Positions 19,291 to 32,739 of a stretch of DNA of 64,000 nucleotides are shown here, piece by piece. A program made the position numbers and the translations under genes. The stretch is from the NCBI GenBank assembly GCA_949752745.1, contig OX457034.1, positions 4,911,105 to 4,975,104 on the forward strand, given 5' to 3'. Source of the DNA: Protula sp. h YS-2021. Lineage: Eukaryota > Annelida > Polychaeta > Sabellida > Serpulidae. A model generated the notes under the pieces. It was not told the origin of the DNA. It ran no database searches and was given only the letters and a program-made list of their open reading frames with translations. Positions within the stretch are counted from its first letter, which is position 1. The number at the start of each line of letters is the position of its first letter.

Positions 19291-21237
19291 ATGAAGATTT
19301 AAACTTGATGGTAGCTAGTCTTCCCGGCAGCCCTCGTATCTCACGGATTGTTTTGCAGGTGACCGAGGCATAAGCGGATTCGTACTTAAGACTTCTGTCT
19401 AAAAGTTTTTGCGTTTCGACTGAATTCATTTGGGATAAGGATATAAAGAAGTGATACAAAAAAAAAAAAACTCGCACAAAGCAAACGAATTCCATTTTAC
19501 CAAGAACATATTCAGGTGTTGGTTATTAAAGGAGTTGAATTATGAGCAAATTGGTTTTTAACAGATCATACGATGGCCTTTTAAATAAGAAAGTGTGCTA
19601 GACCTAGATGACTCTTGCGGTGTTCCTATGACAGCAAGAGTCATAATTCCTACAATAGGAAATGTCACTGATGTCAATTTTCAAATCTCGGTGCACGACT
19701 GGGGCCAACGGCGTTATTTTAGAAGGGTGCATCACATAAATGGCCCAATTATGAATTATGGCGCACAAGTTTTAAGGTCATATAACAATTTTTTACTGAG
19801 AAAAATATGTGTTTTCTTGAGATCAGGATATCGAATCCCTCATTATCGCCCACAACAACAGTGAATCCACAGTTGCAAAACCACGCTTTACTCTACCAGT
19901 AACCTAGGATCGTTCGCCACTTTTCAGTGGTTTTTTGCGCAATAACTTTCGTGTTTTAGACGCGATCCGGATATGCTTTTGTATGTAGCAAATACAGGAT
20001 TTTACACAAGTTTTCTGTTATGCGCGAAGTAAAATGTCATGATTTACGAAAATGCCGGGCCGATGTATATTTTTCGGGCAGGATTTTCGAGGTGTAACTC
20101 GCCACTTTATTCTATCATCCCGAAATATAAATTTTAAGTGCAAACTGTAAGACTATCAATTTGCTTTACAAAATGACTGCAAAGAGCTGTAAGGATTACA
20201 TGTGAGCATAAACCTGACTTCAAATGTGTGTACCAACAGTTTTCTTAGACCAGCTCAGTATTTTGCATTCAAAAACCAGTGGCAGTTGTCGGGAGGTTCG
20301 GCAAAAAAATATCGTTTCCGGGATAATTGTTGTTTTCGGGAGGTGGCGATGCTACAGGCACAGGCGGATTCAATCTAGGTTACTGGTAGTTTGGGAGTTT
20401 CGCTGAGGTCGAAAATAATGCGCCAGGGTACGTACTTCTCAGTGTGTCTTTAAAGAAAAAGCCTGCCAGTTCGAGCCTCGGTGTCCTTAAACATGCGCCG
20501 AAAGATCCAGAGCCTCGAAACTGAGATCAATGGCCATGTCTATTGCAGGAACTGTGACCCTTTCTGTCCTAGGAAGATAGAAAGGGTCCGCTGGGACAAG
20601 AAAGTGTGCATGTTAAATGAAAATCATAATTTTGATGTTTGTTCTTGTCATTTTTTTTCATAATTCCGCATATCTTTTTGAAAATCACTTAAAAAGATCC
20701 TCATAGTTTACCCAAGAAATTTGCAATCGAAGGGACACCAGGTCCTCATCGGAAAAATCCGAAAGTACGAGCTTGCTTACTGGGCGATAATAGAAAACAC
20801 ACATTGATTGAACTAGGAGACAACTTCCTAATAATGATTTTCAAGGGGAGTGAGTACATACCAACAATTCACTATAACTTATCAAAAACTTAATAATACA
20901 AACACCAGAATAATATATAGTAAAACAATTTTCAAAAATGTGTAACTGGTATTTTCGGAAAATATTTCATTGCCATACCAATTTAGTGGCCATGACAATG
21001 AAATGATAGTCAATTTTCTCGGAAAATTAAAACTTAATAAAAACAAGTCTCCACATATACCGGTAAGCGTCGTTAATAAACTATTATTTTAAAATTGTTT
21101 TTAACGGAGAGATTATTGCAATTCTTAGGTCATGAAGTAGAGACTCGCAGAGTTTCATACATACAGCATTGACTCAAGAAGTGGCGTCAATTACAGAATG
21201 AGTTAGACATTTAGTTCTCGTCCGATAAACCAAATAA
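19291..21237. other. Intergenic; partial dispersed repeat, no gene
   Basis: No supported exon. Blocks near 19905-20135, 20300-20410 and 21060-21080 resemble, in the same order, blocks near 62235-62490, 63410-63520 and 63658-63680. A short hairpin occurs at 20558-20600 (gaccctttctgtcc / gaaagggtc). Confidence 0.4.
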
Positions 21238-22125
21238 AGTAGGGTATAAACAAAAGAACTGGGCCGACCCCTCCCCCTAGCATTAGCCGGTGCGTCACCC
21301 CCTAGCATTGGCCGGGGCTTCAGACCCCCACCCCACCCCAGTATTGGCCGATGCTTCGGAATCCCCCCCCCCCCCTCCCCCGGGCGAGAGTTAGTGATCA
21401 TGGGATAGTTTTACGCTTCAGAAATTCTGATTATTTTTTTTTTCATTTTCGGATGCCCTCCTCCCCGGTGAGAAATTGTGATTTTAGCATATTTACACGT
21501 TTCAAGCAATTCGGAACATTTTTGGATTATTGACCAGAAGCCCCCCCCCCCCCACATGTGAGAAATTGGGATTTTTTGCATATTTACAATTGTTCAGCAA
21601 TATTGAGCAACTTTGATTTTTTACCTTCGGACCTCTCTTCCTGGACGAGAATGTGTGATCATGGGATAGTTTTAAGTTTCAGTCATTTTTAAATTTTCGG
21701 ACGCTCCCCCCCCCCCCCCGGACTGACCTCATTGTTGTTGTCATTGTTGTTGTTGCCATTGTTGTTGTGAGCATTCCTAAGATTCCACGATAGAATATCT
21801 TGACTTGACTCACGTTTGCATGAGTGAACCTGTTGGGTACTATGTTAAGTACTATGTTACTTTGACTGACCTTCTTGTTGTTGTCACTGTTGTTTGTTGT
21901 TGTCATTGCTCTTGTTGTCATTATTGTTAAAATTGATGTTTCCAACATTCCCACGATAGAATATCTTGACTTAACTCACGTTGGCACGAGTGAACCTGTT
22001 GGATACTATGTTAAGTACTATGTTAAGTTGACTGAACTATTTGTTGTTGTTGTCATGGTTGCTGTCGTTGTTGTTGTCATCATATATATTTAAGTTCAAA
22101 GACTTTTTTATCATTTGAAAATTGG

Positions 22126-22241
22126 ATGCGGAACTGAAACGATATATCAATGCAACATTTGTTCGAAATCTTACCATTGGCCACAGCGTCTTAAAAGACA
22201 CTTAAATCAAACACACACTTTAGAAATGAATGGAGAATAGG
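22126..22241 (+). pseudogene. C2H2 zinc-finger fragment
   Basis: Reads YQCNICSKSYHWPQRLKRH then LNQTH: Cys-x2-Cys-x12-His-x4-His, a standard C2H2 finger, followed by a TAG stop. A second Cys-rich finger-like segment (THTCIECGALHN) follows near 22335-22420 but is split by an in-frame stop. Too broken to be a gene; it may be the remains of a protein carried by the element. Confidence 0.62.
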
Positions 22242-22469
22242 AGGTAGAGATAGCAAACCCTATAAGACGCCTGTCACGGAAACTTTAGATGAGTCTTCTA
22301 TGGAACCCCAAAGAGTCAACATGGATGAAAATATACACATACTTGTATAGAATGCGGTGCGTTACACAACAGCGAATAAGCTTTATTCAAACATATAAAG
22401 CAATGTGGCGAGGGTGATAATGACAGCAGTTCTAACAGTGAATCAGAAACAGACTCTGTTTAGCATGAT

Positions 22470-22763
22470 ATGGTCCAAGAAGTATATGATGACCATGATG
22501 ACAAATTTAAAGAAAAGGTTTTAGAAAATGAAGGGCAAGGGCTTGAAAGAGCAAGTGATGACCTTCGACCCGTTTATAAGCATCGACTAAAAGAATTGTT
22601 TATGAGGCTATTCAAATATACCCAACGTCTAGAGCAAAGCAAACATTATCAAAACACTTTGGAAGACTTTAATTTCTTTGTGTATGAAAAACATTACGAG
22701 GATTCAAAGGCATTAAAGGCAGCTATAAGACAAAAAACAATGCATTCCTTGAAGAGCTTTTAG
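22470..22763 (+). pseudogene. Acidic open segment downstream of the finger relics
   Basis: 97 codons, charged, starting MVQEVYDDHDDKFKEKVLEN and ending in KTMHSLKSF. After the stop, a run of GAN codons (22765-22830) continues the acidic character in another frame. It looks like the decayed end of the zinc-finger protein. No family was recognised. Confidence 0.4.
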
Positions 22764-23106
22764 ATAACGAGGAGGATGATAACATCAACGACGAAGAAAG
22801 TGACATGGATGAGGAAAGTGAGGTGAAATTGATGAAGAACAATAGACTTATTTGACTAAACTTGGTAAAACAAGAAATGTTGTAATATTGTTATTAATTT
22901 AAGCACTGTCTTCAAAGTGTATCAATATAACATTCAATGTATGTCTTGCTTTTTCATGTGAAAACGCAGTTTCAACATTCTTCGCATGTGAAATCGCAAT
23001 GTTCAATTACTTCCATTAAAGAGAAAGTCCTGCTGAACACTGGTGGAAAAATGATTGAAATCGGCCCAGTAGTTTTGAACTTATGCTCGTTTAAATTTTT
23101 GATAAA

Positions 23107-23138
23107 TGACGTCATCAATAACGTCATCAGTGACGTCA
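23107..23138. promoter_or_regulatory. Cluster of CRE-like palindromes
   Basis: tgacgtca occurs at 23107-23114 and 23131-23138, with an aacgtcatc variant between. These match the cAMP-response element, but they lie inside a repeat element with no nearby gene, so function is doubtful. Confidence 0.3.
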
Positions 23139-24258
23139 TCAATAAAAACATAAAGTTAAACTGAACGTTTTGCTTAAAGAATTATTGAAATCGGTCCAGT
23201 ACTTATGAAGTTATGCGCTGTTGAAGTTTGCAAAGGTAAAAAAAAACAGCAAACATCCTCAGAATGGTCTGAAATTCAATCAGAAGTATCGTTACCTACC
23301 TATAAACCCAGGTCAAATGATTGCCACGGGAGGGGGGGGGGAGGGGTCACCTACCAATAATCCTAAGGGAGAGGGGTGTTGTCAGAAAAAAAGTTTCTGA
23401 TCTCCGTCATTTTTTCAGGACCAACAACTCGTAAGAAACAAGCTCAACATATTAACTGCTGATGTATTCTCAAGAAGTAAGAAACGGAATTTTTTATTAC
23501 AACTGAGATCTGTATTTGATGTTTAACGAAATGCCATTAATGAATTTTAATAAGGGCAATAACAGCAACAGCAATGACAACAACAATGAGGTCAGTCAAC
23601 GTAACTTAGTGCTTAACATGGCACCCATCAGGTTCAGTCATGCCAACGTGAGTCGAGTCAAGATATTCTATCGTGGGACCTTGGGAATGTTCACAACAAC
23701 AATGGCAACAACAACAACAATGAATACAGCAACAACAATGAGGTCAGTCCAGCGGGGTCCGAAAATAAAAATGACCAGGTAAAAAGGTAACAAGATGAAA
23801 GTTGCTGAATTGCTCAGTTGAAACATGTGAATATGCAAAAAATCACAATTTCGGGATAACAACAACAATGAGGTCAGTCGGGGAGGGGGTCCGAAAATGA
23901 AAAATCATCAGGATTGTCTGAAACGTAAAACTCTCCCATGATCCCACATTCTCGCTCAACGGGAGGGGGTGGGGAGGGGCCAAAAAAGGTAAAAAGTAAA
24001 AGTTGCTCAGAATAGCTGGAAAAGTGGGGTTGGCGCGGGACAGAAGGTAAAAAAGTGTAAATATGCTAAAATCACAATTTCCCACCGAGGTGGGGGGGGG
24101 GGGGGTTCGAAAATAAAAAATGATCAGAATTGTCTGAAACATAAAACTTTTCCATGATCACAAATTCTCGCCCGAGAAGGGGTGGGGGTCCGAAGCACCG
24201 GCCAGTGCTAGGGGGAGGAGATTGGCCCAGTTCTCCCGTTTTTATGCCCTACTCAAAA

Positions 24259-25110
24259 AGTAGAATGTCAAGAAAAATGTATCATGGTATGTTAGAGTCT
24301 CAGCCACTAGACTTAGCAAAAAATTATGCGGCATTGCATATTTGCAACATATATTTCCTTGTGAATAGTCTGAGAGAGCTGGGCCAAACAAACGTCCAAG
24401 TCTTGATGCAAAATATGAATACTTTCATAGGTTTAGTGCCAGTTGGTAAATTTTGATCGATTTCAAACACAACACAACGCTACGATTTTGCAGTTTGTAC
24501 ATTTTCATTGTAAAGTTAAAAAACTTGCGTTTCATAGTTTCTGAGACCTCACCAGGATGGAACTTCATTTCGATATAAACTATGTAAAATTTTATCAATT
24601 CTTGACAAGTCCTAATTCGTCAATTTTAGTAGAGTTCAAATAACAATGTTTTATATTTGAAGTATGTACATTTCATTGAATAAAGTTTCATAAATAGCTG
24701 AGGCAAAACGTAGTATCAGAAGTTTCTTCAAAGTGCTTTCAATAATTTTAATTTTAAATGATATTGACACCAATCTCCTATGAACACTTGCATCTGATCC
24801 GCTGATAATTTTCCTATAAATTAATTTGTAATGAGACAGATACTTTAACTTAAAAAATAAACATAAGTAGCGCAACTTAAAAATTTTGAACAGGTGCTGC
24901 TTACAATTCATTTTTAACCATCCAACCAATCAAATCTTTGGTGCATATGGTGCCAGTTGGGGTAAGGGGAAGTTTTAGTGATTGACGTGCGTGTGTGTGT
25001 TGAGTGGGGGGGGGGGGGTAGCAAACAATTTTGAAATATAGCCAAAATATTTGCGACACTGTTGACTTCGTTGAACTGTAGATTCTGTATTACATTTGCT
25101 TATTTGATTC
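24259..25110. other. Intergenic, no gene seen
   Basis: A+T-rich with a g-run near 25005-25018. No supported exon or element end. Confidence 0.45.
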
Positions 25111-25114
25111 CACA

Positions 25115-25420
25115 ATAAACTGAGCCGTCGAAATACGGGTCGGTCATGTGACGGGTCGCTGCTATCACAGGTCGTGTACGAAACGATTCATTACCACCAT
25201 CCGTAGCAGTGACAATCAGCGATCATCTGATGAGTTATTGCTATCACGGTTGTGCTTGCAACGGGTTGTCACTGATACGATCATTAACTCGTCGCTGTGA
25301 CGGGTGGGTGCTACTGTGACTGGTCCACGTGACGACCGTGCCTGTCACGACCGGTCACTGTGACGGGTCGTTACTGTGCCCGGTCGTGTCTGCGGCAACT
25401 CCGTCACGTGTCACTCGCTG
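25115..25420. repeat. Degenerate GTCACTGTGACGGGTCGT-type repeat
   Basis: Loosely repeated words such as gtcactgtgacgggtcgt, ctatcacggt and cacgtgacg, many self-complementary. The period is irregular. It borders the DIRS-type region and could belong to its terminal repeat; this is not shown. Confidence 0.45.
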
Positions 25421-25599
25421 CAGAAATGGGTATCGACGCGGTATCGAGTCGCGCATGTCGCGGGCCTTTTAAAAAGCGTCTCAATTACGTGTTAACGGGT
25501 ATGTATAGAATTTTATCACTGTTTCTAATGTAATATGCAGTGTTTAAGTCGTGTTATGTTTTATTTAAGATGTTACACAGCAACAACAGTTACTACTAC

Positions 25600-28500
25600 A
25601 TATTTACGTAGCTTTCCTTCTGTTGTAGACCCACAGTCGATCCCGGATTCCTCTGCTCACATCAAGGTCGCAGATGATCCGCACACCAGGTGCACAGCAG
25701 GTCTACGCCGTTGGGGTATACAGCCGCGCACACTCGACAATCGCTGCGATCACTGCGCACATCTGAAGGACTCGCTTTTCTCCTCAAACTTTACCACAAG
25801 CGGCTATAAACATGGGGGATAAGTCGGATACAGATGTGTCACTCAAGGGAAAGAAACTGCATTGCCAATGACCTTATCTGATGTCACCTGTAACATGGAC
25901 TCTACTTAGTTGATCGTTATCAAGCAGACATTGCATCGCCTGTGGGAAAACGCATTGTAAGCTCTACCCCGCCAGACATGCACCCATCCAGTTGGTCATA
26001 GAAACACCTCTACTCAGCGTCTTAACGATGGAGACAAATAAACTTGTTCAAGATGCTGTTCTACCGGAGATGTCTATTGCAAAGCAAATAAGTCAAAATA
26101 GTTACAGCGGTGCAACAAGCTTTCTCAGAGACACTTCCTCGTCGAGTGCAGGAAGCATCTCCATTGAAAAATTTGCATTTGACCTAAATTTAAATCTGGA
26201 TACTTCAAGACATGTATCAAACGAAGAACAAAAGCATTACGGGGGCTTGCGCCAAAACCAGGATGTGTGCCTTCTGTGACGTCACGTCTCATCACCATTC
26301 CTACAGCTACGGCCATTGCGGAACTCTGTTTGCCTAGGAAGACACAGCCACGTAATATATAGTTCCTGTACAGCTGTTGACTAGCAATAAGATAGACAGA
26401 AGAGGACTCTATATACGGTTCGTCCTCATCGTCCTACGCGGAGCATTCTCCATCTTGAGAGGACGAACAAGTGGAGATGAGCGAATATAAACATATCTCA
26501 GTCCATGTAAGGAATAACAGTACATAAGCCACCCTCGCCACCGGTCATGACTTCTGCCGCTTTCTGTCCCACGATAATCAGTGACTACCTTACCACACTC
26601 AGCGTTATATCACGCTTCACCTCGCGTCATAATGCCAGAGAATTATAAGCCGCTACGACCTGTGCGTAGTCCCACCCCACCGGGCGTTAAAACGTGCAAG
26701 ATGAATGAGAAGAAACTTCTATTGTTGACTTGACCTCGACTGGCTTTCCCTTTAGGGATATTACTAAGTTCATAGCTGACAATTTATCGGCCTCACTCAC
26801 AAAGTCGACGCCGCAAGTCAGCAGGCCTTCGTCTTGTTTCGCAGACCAGTCGCAAACACCACGAGAGAAGATTTTGTGGGCTATCCACGGCATCGTAGTG
26901 AAGGCAAGGATGGAAGAACTTCAGCCGCTACAAGAAGTAAGAAAGCGATAGTGGTCGCGTCTGCTCCCGCGTTGCAACATTATAGCATTAGCATGGAGGA
27001 TGCTCGCAGACTTCGTTTTGAGTAGACAGATAGACATTCAAAACTTTTTCCACCTGAACTGTTGATAGGTGTCATTGAAGCAGCTGGAGTGAAGTGACAG
27101 GACGCTTTGATGCGCAAGGCTTTGACCCCACATAGCCGCGGGTCTAGGCGGCGACAGTCGATAGTACCTTCTACGCCAACGCATGGGATCGAGGCCGTCG
27201 CCAGCTTCTACTCCACAGGTGAAACAGCCTAAGGTGGACACTAAAATACAAGCTATCCCTCCAAAGAAGAGGTAGCAACCAATTAAAGTATCCGGCCGAG
27301 ATCACACGTCGATCTCAATCAGATACTCCACCAAGCGTTAGGAGCTCCCAAACACATTGTCCGCTGGTTGCGTTGGGGTGCTCTTTATCGTTTGCGAGAG
27401 AGAGGTCGGGTCATCATATCCTTCCGCTTCTAGCCAAGCTTCCCTATTCTTCTTTAGTCCAGTCCTACAAGCACCATTCAGACAAGCAACTGGCATTACA
27501 CGCAATGATTCAAGAACTAATAGACTAGAAAGTCATAGAAAAGATGCCTATGGGCACTCAAGAGTTTTCAGTCGAGTCTTCTTGCTTCGACAAAGTAGAG
27601 CAATTGGCGCCTTGTCATAGATTTGTCACATCTCGGTCAGTTCATGCATTTCAAATCATCCAAGATGGACACTCCACAGTTAATCAAATCCACGCTAAAC
27701 CTGGGCATGTGGGCTATTTCAGTGAATCTGTTCGATGCGTATCTTTACATTCCAATACACAATACTTCTCGCCGTTATTTGTCCTTCCGAACAGGGGGAC
27801 AAAACTATTGGTTTCTTGCCCCACCGTTCGGTTTGTCTACAGCACTATTCGTGATCATCCAGGTTTTGAAGATAGCCAGACGCGGGAGCGACGCGTCGGG
27901 TTGCTCATTTTCCAATATCTCGACGACTGCTTGTTGGTGAATGAAAACAGGCAGTCCTTCTATCTCAGTTAGCCAAGTTGCTCAAACAGTGCGATGTCCT
28001 CGGTCTGTTGATCAATTACAAGAAGTCGTATTCAAAAACTGTCAACTCTGATTGTGCGAGTCGTATCCTCTCCCAAGCCTCGAGTCCTCGAGTCGCTTCT
28101 TTAGTTGTTCGTAGCCACGGAGAAGACAGTCGAATAGGGCAGGTGTCATTTTCGCGAGTTTTATCGTATGGCTCTGAAGGCGTTGCGTCGTACCACATCA
28201 CGGTTTACGACTTTCCTTACTAGCCCTAAGGGATCTCGAATGGTGGTCATGTCAGGTCAATCTCCTGAAAAATGTGCTCCTCCATTTCCATCAAGGCAGG
28301 TCCAGACCGTTGCGTCTTGGGGTTTCTCTTTCCAAGGGCATGCTTGGAATGGACAGTGATCGAATCACGACCGCACACTGCATATCAATGTGCTGGAAAA
28401 GAAAGCAGTATTTCTTGCTTGTCAACTCCTCTCTACGGTTTTCAATGGCCACGTGCTTCAGTTCCTTGTGGCACGCGTTCACCGACATTGTATCGTCTCA

Positions 28501-30080
28501 CCAAGCAGTCCCTCTTGCATGCTCGCGATCATTCAAGCGTCACACACTGATCCGAATTTCAAAATGTGCAAGATCGTTCAGACGCAGTGGGCTTTAACGG
28601 ATTACAAGTTTGATCGATTGCAGCCTTGTCTCAGTTTGCGCCGCCCCCGCTTGTTACTTCGTCAATCGCCTCAGTCATCATCGTCTTTCGGTGTATATTT
28701 CTCCGTGTCTTAGCAGCATTAGCAATCGAAACGTCACTTTGCCGTTGGTCTCCAGTGGTGTTTTCGTGTTTCCACTGTTCTCTCTAATGCTGAAAGTTCT
28801 CATAAAGTTTTGGCACGAAAAACCAAACCTCCTGTTGCTTGTAGCTTCCGATCTTTCAGAACTCTCTTAGTTTCCTTTGTTAATGCGGTTACCGTGCTTC
28901 AAGAGTCTTCCCATTCAACTTGAGCATGGCAGTCTGCGTCAACCTCATTGGGTAATTACGCAAATTCATAGTAGCTTCAACTGAATCAATGGTGCATAAA
29001 TTTCCCTTCATGAAAACCAAGGGTTTCTCTCAAAGAGTAATTCAGAGGATGGAGAGGGTCGATAAAGACTTCACAAATAAAGTTTATTTGTCACACTGGC
29101 GACTTTTTTAGACATGGAGGCATCGATCCGGTTGCAGCCGCCGCGGTGGCAGTGGCCGATTTCTTTCTTTACCTTTTGAAAGTCAGGAAGGTTTCGGTTA
29201 GATGGATTATGACACCGCTCGGGTCTCACGTTTACCTTGAAACGTTCTTCTGCTTATGATTTGTCTGCGTGTGACGTATTCTCTAATGTACGCAGGTCCT
29301 TTTAACTGGACAGAACAGTGGTGCCTTGAGATTTATCCCTGGTTTTGAAATATCTAACTTCTCCACTCTTACATCACTCTATTATTTCAAACAAACTAAT
29401 TACACAGAAGTGTGTTTTCCTTGCCGCACTGGCGTCAAGTAAGCGTCGCGGAGTAATACACGCATTGAAAAACTCTATCAGTCAAGTGAATTGTTCATGG
29501 GAGGCGGTGGTTCTGAAACTATTACCGTCTTTTCTGGGCAAGACGCACATTGTGACCAAGGGTTAAGGTACGTTTAAGCAGATTGTGATACCAGCCTCGC
29601 CGGCTGTGAGGTCAGATGGCTGCTCCTTCTCCCTACTACGTGCATACATTAAGCGACCAAGTACATATCGTAGCACGTTACAGCGTCGTCTATTTACATG
29701 TTTCACGCGTAGTATCACAGCAGATCTTCTAAATCATCTATATCTAATTATGTCAAAGATATGTTGCTAGTATATAATGATATACTTAAGGAACCTGAAG
29801 ATGTGATGCAAAAGAAGTTGCTGTTAATTAAAGTTCATCAGGTTAGAATGTAGCGCACTCTTTGCACAGTGCTTATTGGGTATCATGTGCGATTTATTAT
29901 GAGCTGCTTGCTGGGCCTCTCCAAACACGCTTATTAAATACTATTTGCAAGAGTACACAACTGATACGTTAACTGATTTGCATATTCTCGGTCCGTTCGT
30001 TGCTGCTGAATCAGTGATTCATACTAGTCCTTCTTCTTGCAGGACTTCTCAGCAATCTGGCCTGAAGAAGACCTTGAATA
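25600..30080 (+). mobile_element. DIRS-type retrotransposon, decayed
   Basis: A plus-strand series of frameshifted fragments in DIRS order. RT: DAYLYIPIHNTSRRYLSF and FLAPPFGLSTALFV (27623-27940), then FQYLDDCLLV in the next frame near 27910. RNase H: WGFSFQGHAWNGQ and HINVLEKKAVFLACQ (28310-28440). Tyrosine recombinase region: FLAALASSKRRGVIHAL (29400-29470) and WASPNTLIKYYLQEYTTDTL (29910-29980). The upstream part (26000-27250) may be the Gag-like region. DIRS elements integrate by a tyrosine recombinase rather than an integrase. The ends were not defined. Confidence 0.82.
27623..27940 (+). pseudogene. DIRS reverse transcriptase fragment
   Basis: Contains VNLFDAYLYIPIHNTSRRYL and WFLAPPFGLSTALFVIIQVL. 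The catalytic YLDD lies downstream in another frame, so at least one frameshift separates the two halves. The FGLSTAP-like motif and DAY(F/L)xIPIH are diagnostic of DIRS RTs. Confidence 0.82.
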
Positions 30081-31489
30081 AGAAGGTGACTAGATAGGCT
30101 CTGCATTTGCGGATGTTTGGTTCAGCCCTACACCGACCTCAATGTAACTGTGTCCGTCATTTGACCGACACCATATCGCATCGGCAGTCGCGTCTTCTAC
30201 CATGGTCGTATTTTTGACAGTGCGGTTTTGCACATGGTATAAGACGACACTGTTACGGGACGGCACATATTGTTACGCCGCATTCGGCTAAGGGTGGTAT
30301 ATGTGTCTTTTCGAAAAGATGAGACGTGTCAACCAGTTTGTCTGCGTTTCGTGTTCATTTCCCACTACCGTTTCAAGCCTCCCATGGTCATGGCTTCGTA
30401 ATCTACAAGCCGATATTTTTTTTTAAATTAAAACTTGAGATATTTATTTTCTTAATACTCATTTCTATGAGATAAAATATCTTGTAGATGTAGAAGCCAT
30501 CCCTCGAATTATACCCATCCACCTCCCCATCAATTGGGATCGTGGTGTTCAAGAAGTTAGGTATGGTTCGATCACTCCACTGGAACTGCAGCGACACTAA
30601 TTGGTTGACAACGCATTGTAAACACAGTAATAAGGAGAACGCGCTCGAAATTTACTTTTCGGTGTATCCCGCAAAATTTACCATGCGTTGTCAACGAAAC
30701 GGCCAATCAACGTCAGTGCAGTGTCAGTCACCTGCCCGAGCCATTCCAAACGCATCGCAATCTCATAAAAAAACAAGAGTTCTTGATCGTTCACATTTTT
30801 TTCAAATTCAAGGTGAACTGCATACGTTCTGGATAATATTTTTTTTAGCATGTGTATATGTACTGTAAGTTTCATCTTGTTGATTTACGGATTACGGCTT
30901 GCTGGCTTTGCAGTACAAGTTGTAATCCTTGGTTTTGTCAAACCGGCTTTCGTTCGGCTAATGCTTCATAGCCATCAAAAACTTTAGTACGAGTTAATTC
31001 ACAGCGAAGTGACTTCCGCCTGATTTCCTTAGAAATCACATCTTGAGGGCTTTTCCTCATTGTCAGCACGTAGTTTGCATCCAGTCTTCTCTGCAAAAGA
31101 GAAAGTTTTAGCTTTCCACCACCCTCCATCGCTTCTGCCAGTAACGGCATTATAGAGTCGTTGGGCATGCAGTTGAATCCATCTTGGTGAGCTGGCGTCT
31201 CCCACGTGGCCGATATTGCAGTGCCTTTTCCTCGTTGAATACTTGCAACCACTGTCTTTTTTCAGTGTCTTGTAGGCGCTGGTGAGTTGTGGCCACTTGA
31301 CAAAGTGTCGAGTAGTAGATTCGCTTACTACCGCCTCTGGTACGGCCATCGAGCCGTTCATCTGGATGTCACGGCGGCCACATACCTTTGGCGCCTAGGC
31401 ATAGCGACGGTTCGTTGCATGCGCGACAGCGTAAAGACATTGTCTCTGTTTCACTGTAAGAGGTTCTCCTTTGTTTTGGTGCACCAAAG
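30081..31489. other. Decayed retroelement flank or unassigned sequence
   Basis: No gene is supported. An imperfect inverted pair (30588-30630 and 30680-30720, both with gttgacaacgca or its complement) brackets about 60 bp. Parts may be DIRS terminal sequence. Confidence 0.35.
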
Positions 31490-31849
31490 CAATGACTGAT
31501 AGGTCATCAACGTCGCAACAACAGCCATTAACGACGCAGAAACAAAAGTTTGACGATGATTCATCTATTTTGCCTTCTCATCCAAGCACTTGTACTCAGA
31601 CGAACAAAAGGAGTTAGACTCAGCTACCCCCTTCAGATATGTGGTGCTGAGCATCAACTCTCGATGCCGGCGGCCTCGCCTTTTACGGTGCCAGAACCGC
31701 CGCTTCCACATGCTCTGCGCATGCTATCGACTGCCGCACGGATGACAATTTCCTACCAGGCTTCGTCACGTGGCATTGTAGACATCTACTACCAGTACAC
31801 TGGCAGGGGTTGACACGGTCAAGGGTGACTGGGATGATTTAGCGTCAGC

Positions 31850-32410
31850 GTGCTATTCGTTTAGATCCAATCACGGATTCAAAAATTGACTTGATTGTTC
31901 TAGTCGTGTCTACTCCGAAGCCTCGGGTGTCTGTCGTTGAGTTCCCCATGTTTTTTGTTAGTTTCCACAGGGAAACCGTTGAATTGGGCAGTGCCATTTT
32001 GCGAATTTCAATGTATTGTTTCGTGAACACTGCGGTGTAGAAGGTCGCCTCATCATCGACTGCGGCTGTTCCTGTTAGCTCTCATTGATCTCGACTGGTG
32101 GTCACACCAGGTTAGTCTCCTGAAGGGTCCTCTTTCCTCATTCAGACAAGTCCAGACGGATGTGTCCTGCAGCGGCTGGGGCTTCTTGTTGGCGCGCTTG
32201 GAAAGGCCAGTGATCTTGTGAGGATCGAACGCTTCATACCAACGTGCTGGAGATGAAGCCTGTTTTAATTGCACATCCATTTCTCTCTATGTTTCTCATG
32301 TGGTTCACTTACTGGTGAACGATCAGATGGTGGTCTATGACTGACCAAGCAGGGCGGCACGCTCTCACCAATGTTGTGTCGATTCACCAAGCAGGTTCTC
32401 TTATGTGATC
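31850..32410 (+). mobile_element. Second DIRS fragment (RT end to RNase H)
   Basis: Aligns with 28030-28440 of the larger copy: ctcgactggtggtcacacca against ctcgaatggtggtcatgtca, gttagtctcctgaa against gtcaatctcctgaa, caagtccagac against caggtccagac, then the ggctggggcttctt region. It is broken by stops and small indels. Confidence 0.75.
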
Positions 32411-32739
32411 AGACAATGGTTTCAAATCTATTTTGAAGAATAAGATTTCATGGAAAAATTACTCAGAATATAAAAAATTACAGCATTATACATGATTCAT
32501 GAACCACATATCTTATATACAAAATGCAAAATTTTATATCAGTGAGCGAATTTTATGTTGCCTTGTTTGGACTGCCTTAAATAACCAGTGTTAACAGCAA
32601 AGTTCCACTTTAAATGCTCAATGGATAAGTTTATCCTCTGGCCTCATATCGTGAGAAAGGGAAAGCTTTAAGTTGCTTTTTGTTTTGGTAGTAAATTCTG
32701 TGTTTTTTGACACCCGTGTTTTAATCTGGTGAACGCGGT

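Larger units (their letters stand above)
21238..24258. mobile_element. Long inverted-repeat (foldback-like) element around a zinc-finger relic
   Basis: Arms of about 700-850 bp (21238-22090 and 23540-24258) are inverted copies. Shared landmarks read inward: agtaggg, gaactgggcc, tcctccccctagca, tgatcatgggatagttttac, gactgacctcattgttgttg and cacgatagaatatcttgact. The arms are built of degenerate subrepeats with poly-C runs and (gtt)n runs. The loop contains C2H2 finger remnants and an acidic open segment. Target duplication and superfamily are not resolved. Confidence 0.72.

Noticed and set aside
24651..24929. A 92-codon minus-strand frame as a possible retroelement tail
   Set aside because: Low-complexity Lys/Leu/Ile composition with no recognisable motif.
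30938..31361. Overlapping minus-strand frames of 104-110 codons as a gene
   Set aside because: No family, splice signals or conserved motif; located between DIRS fragments, so most likely chance frames in decayed element DNA.
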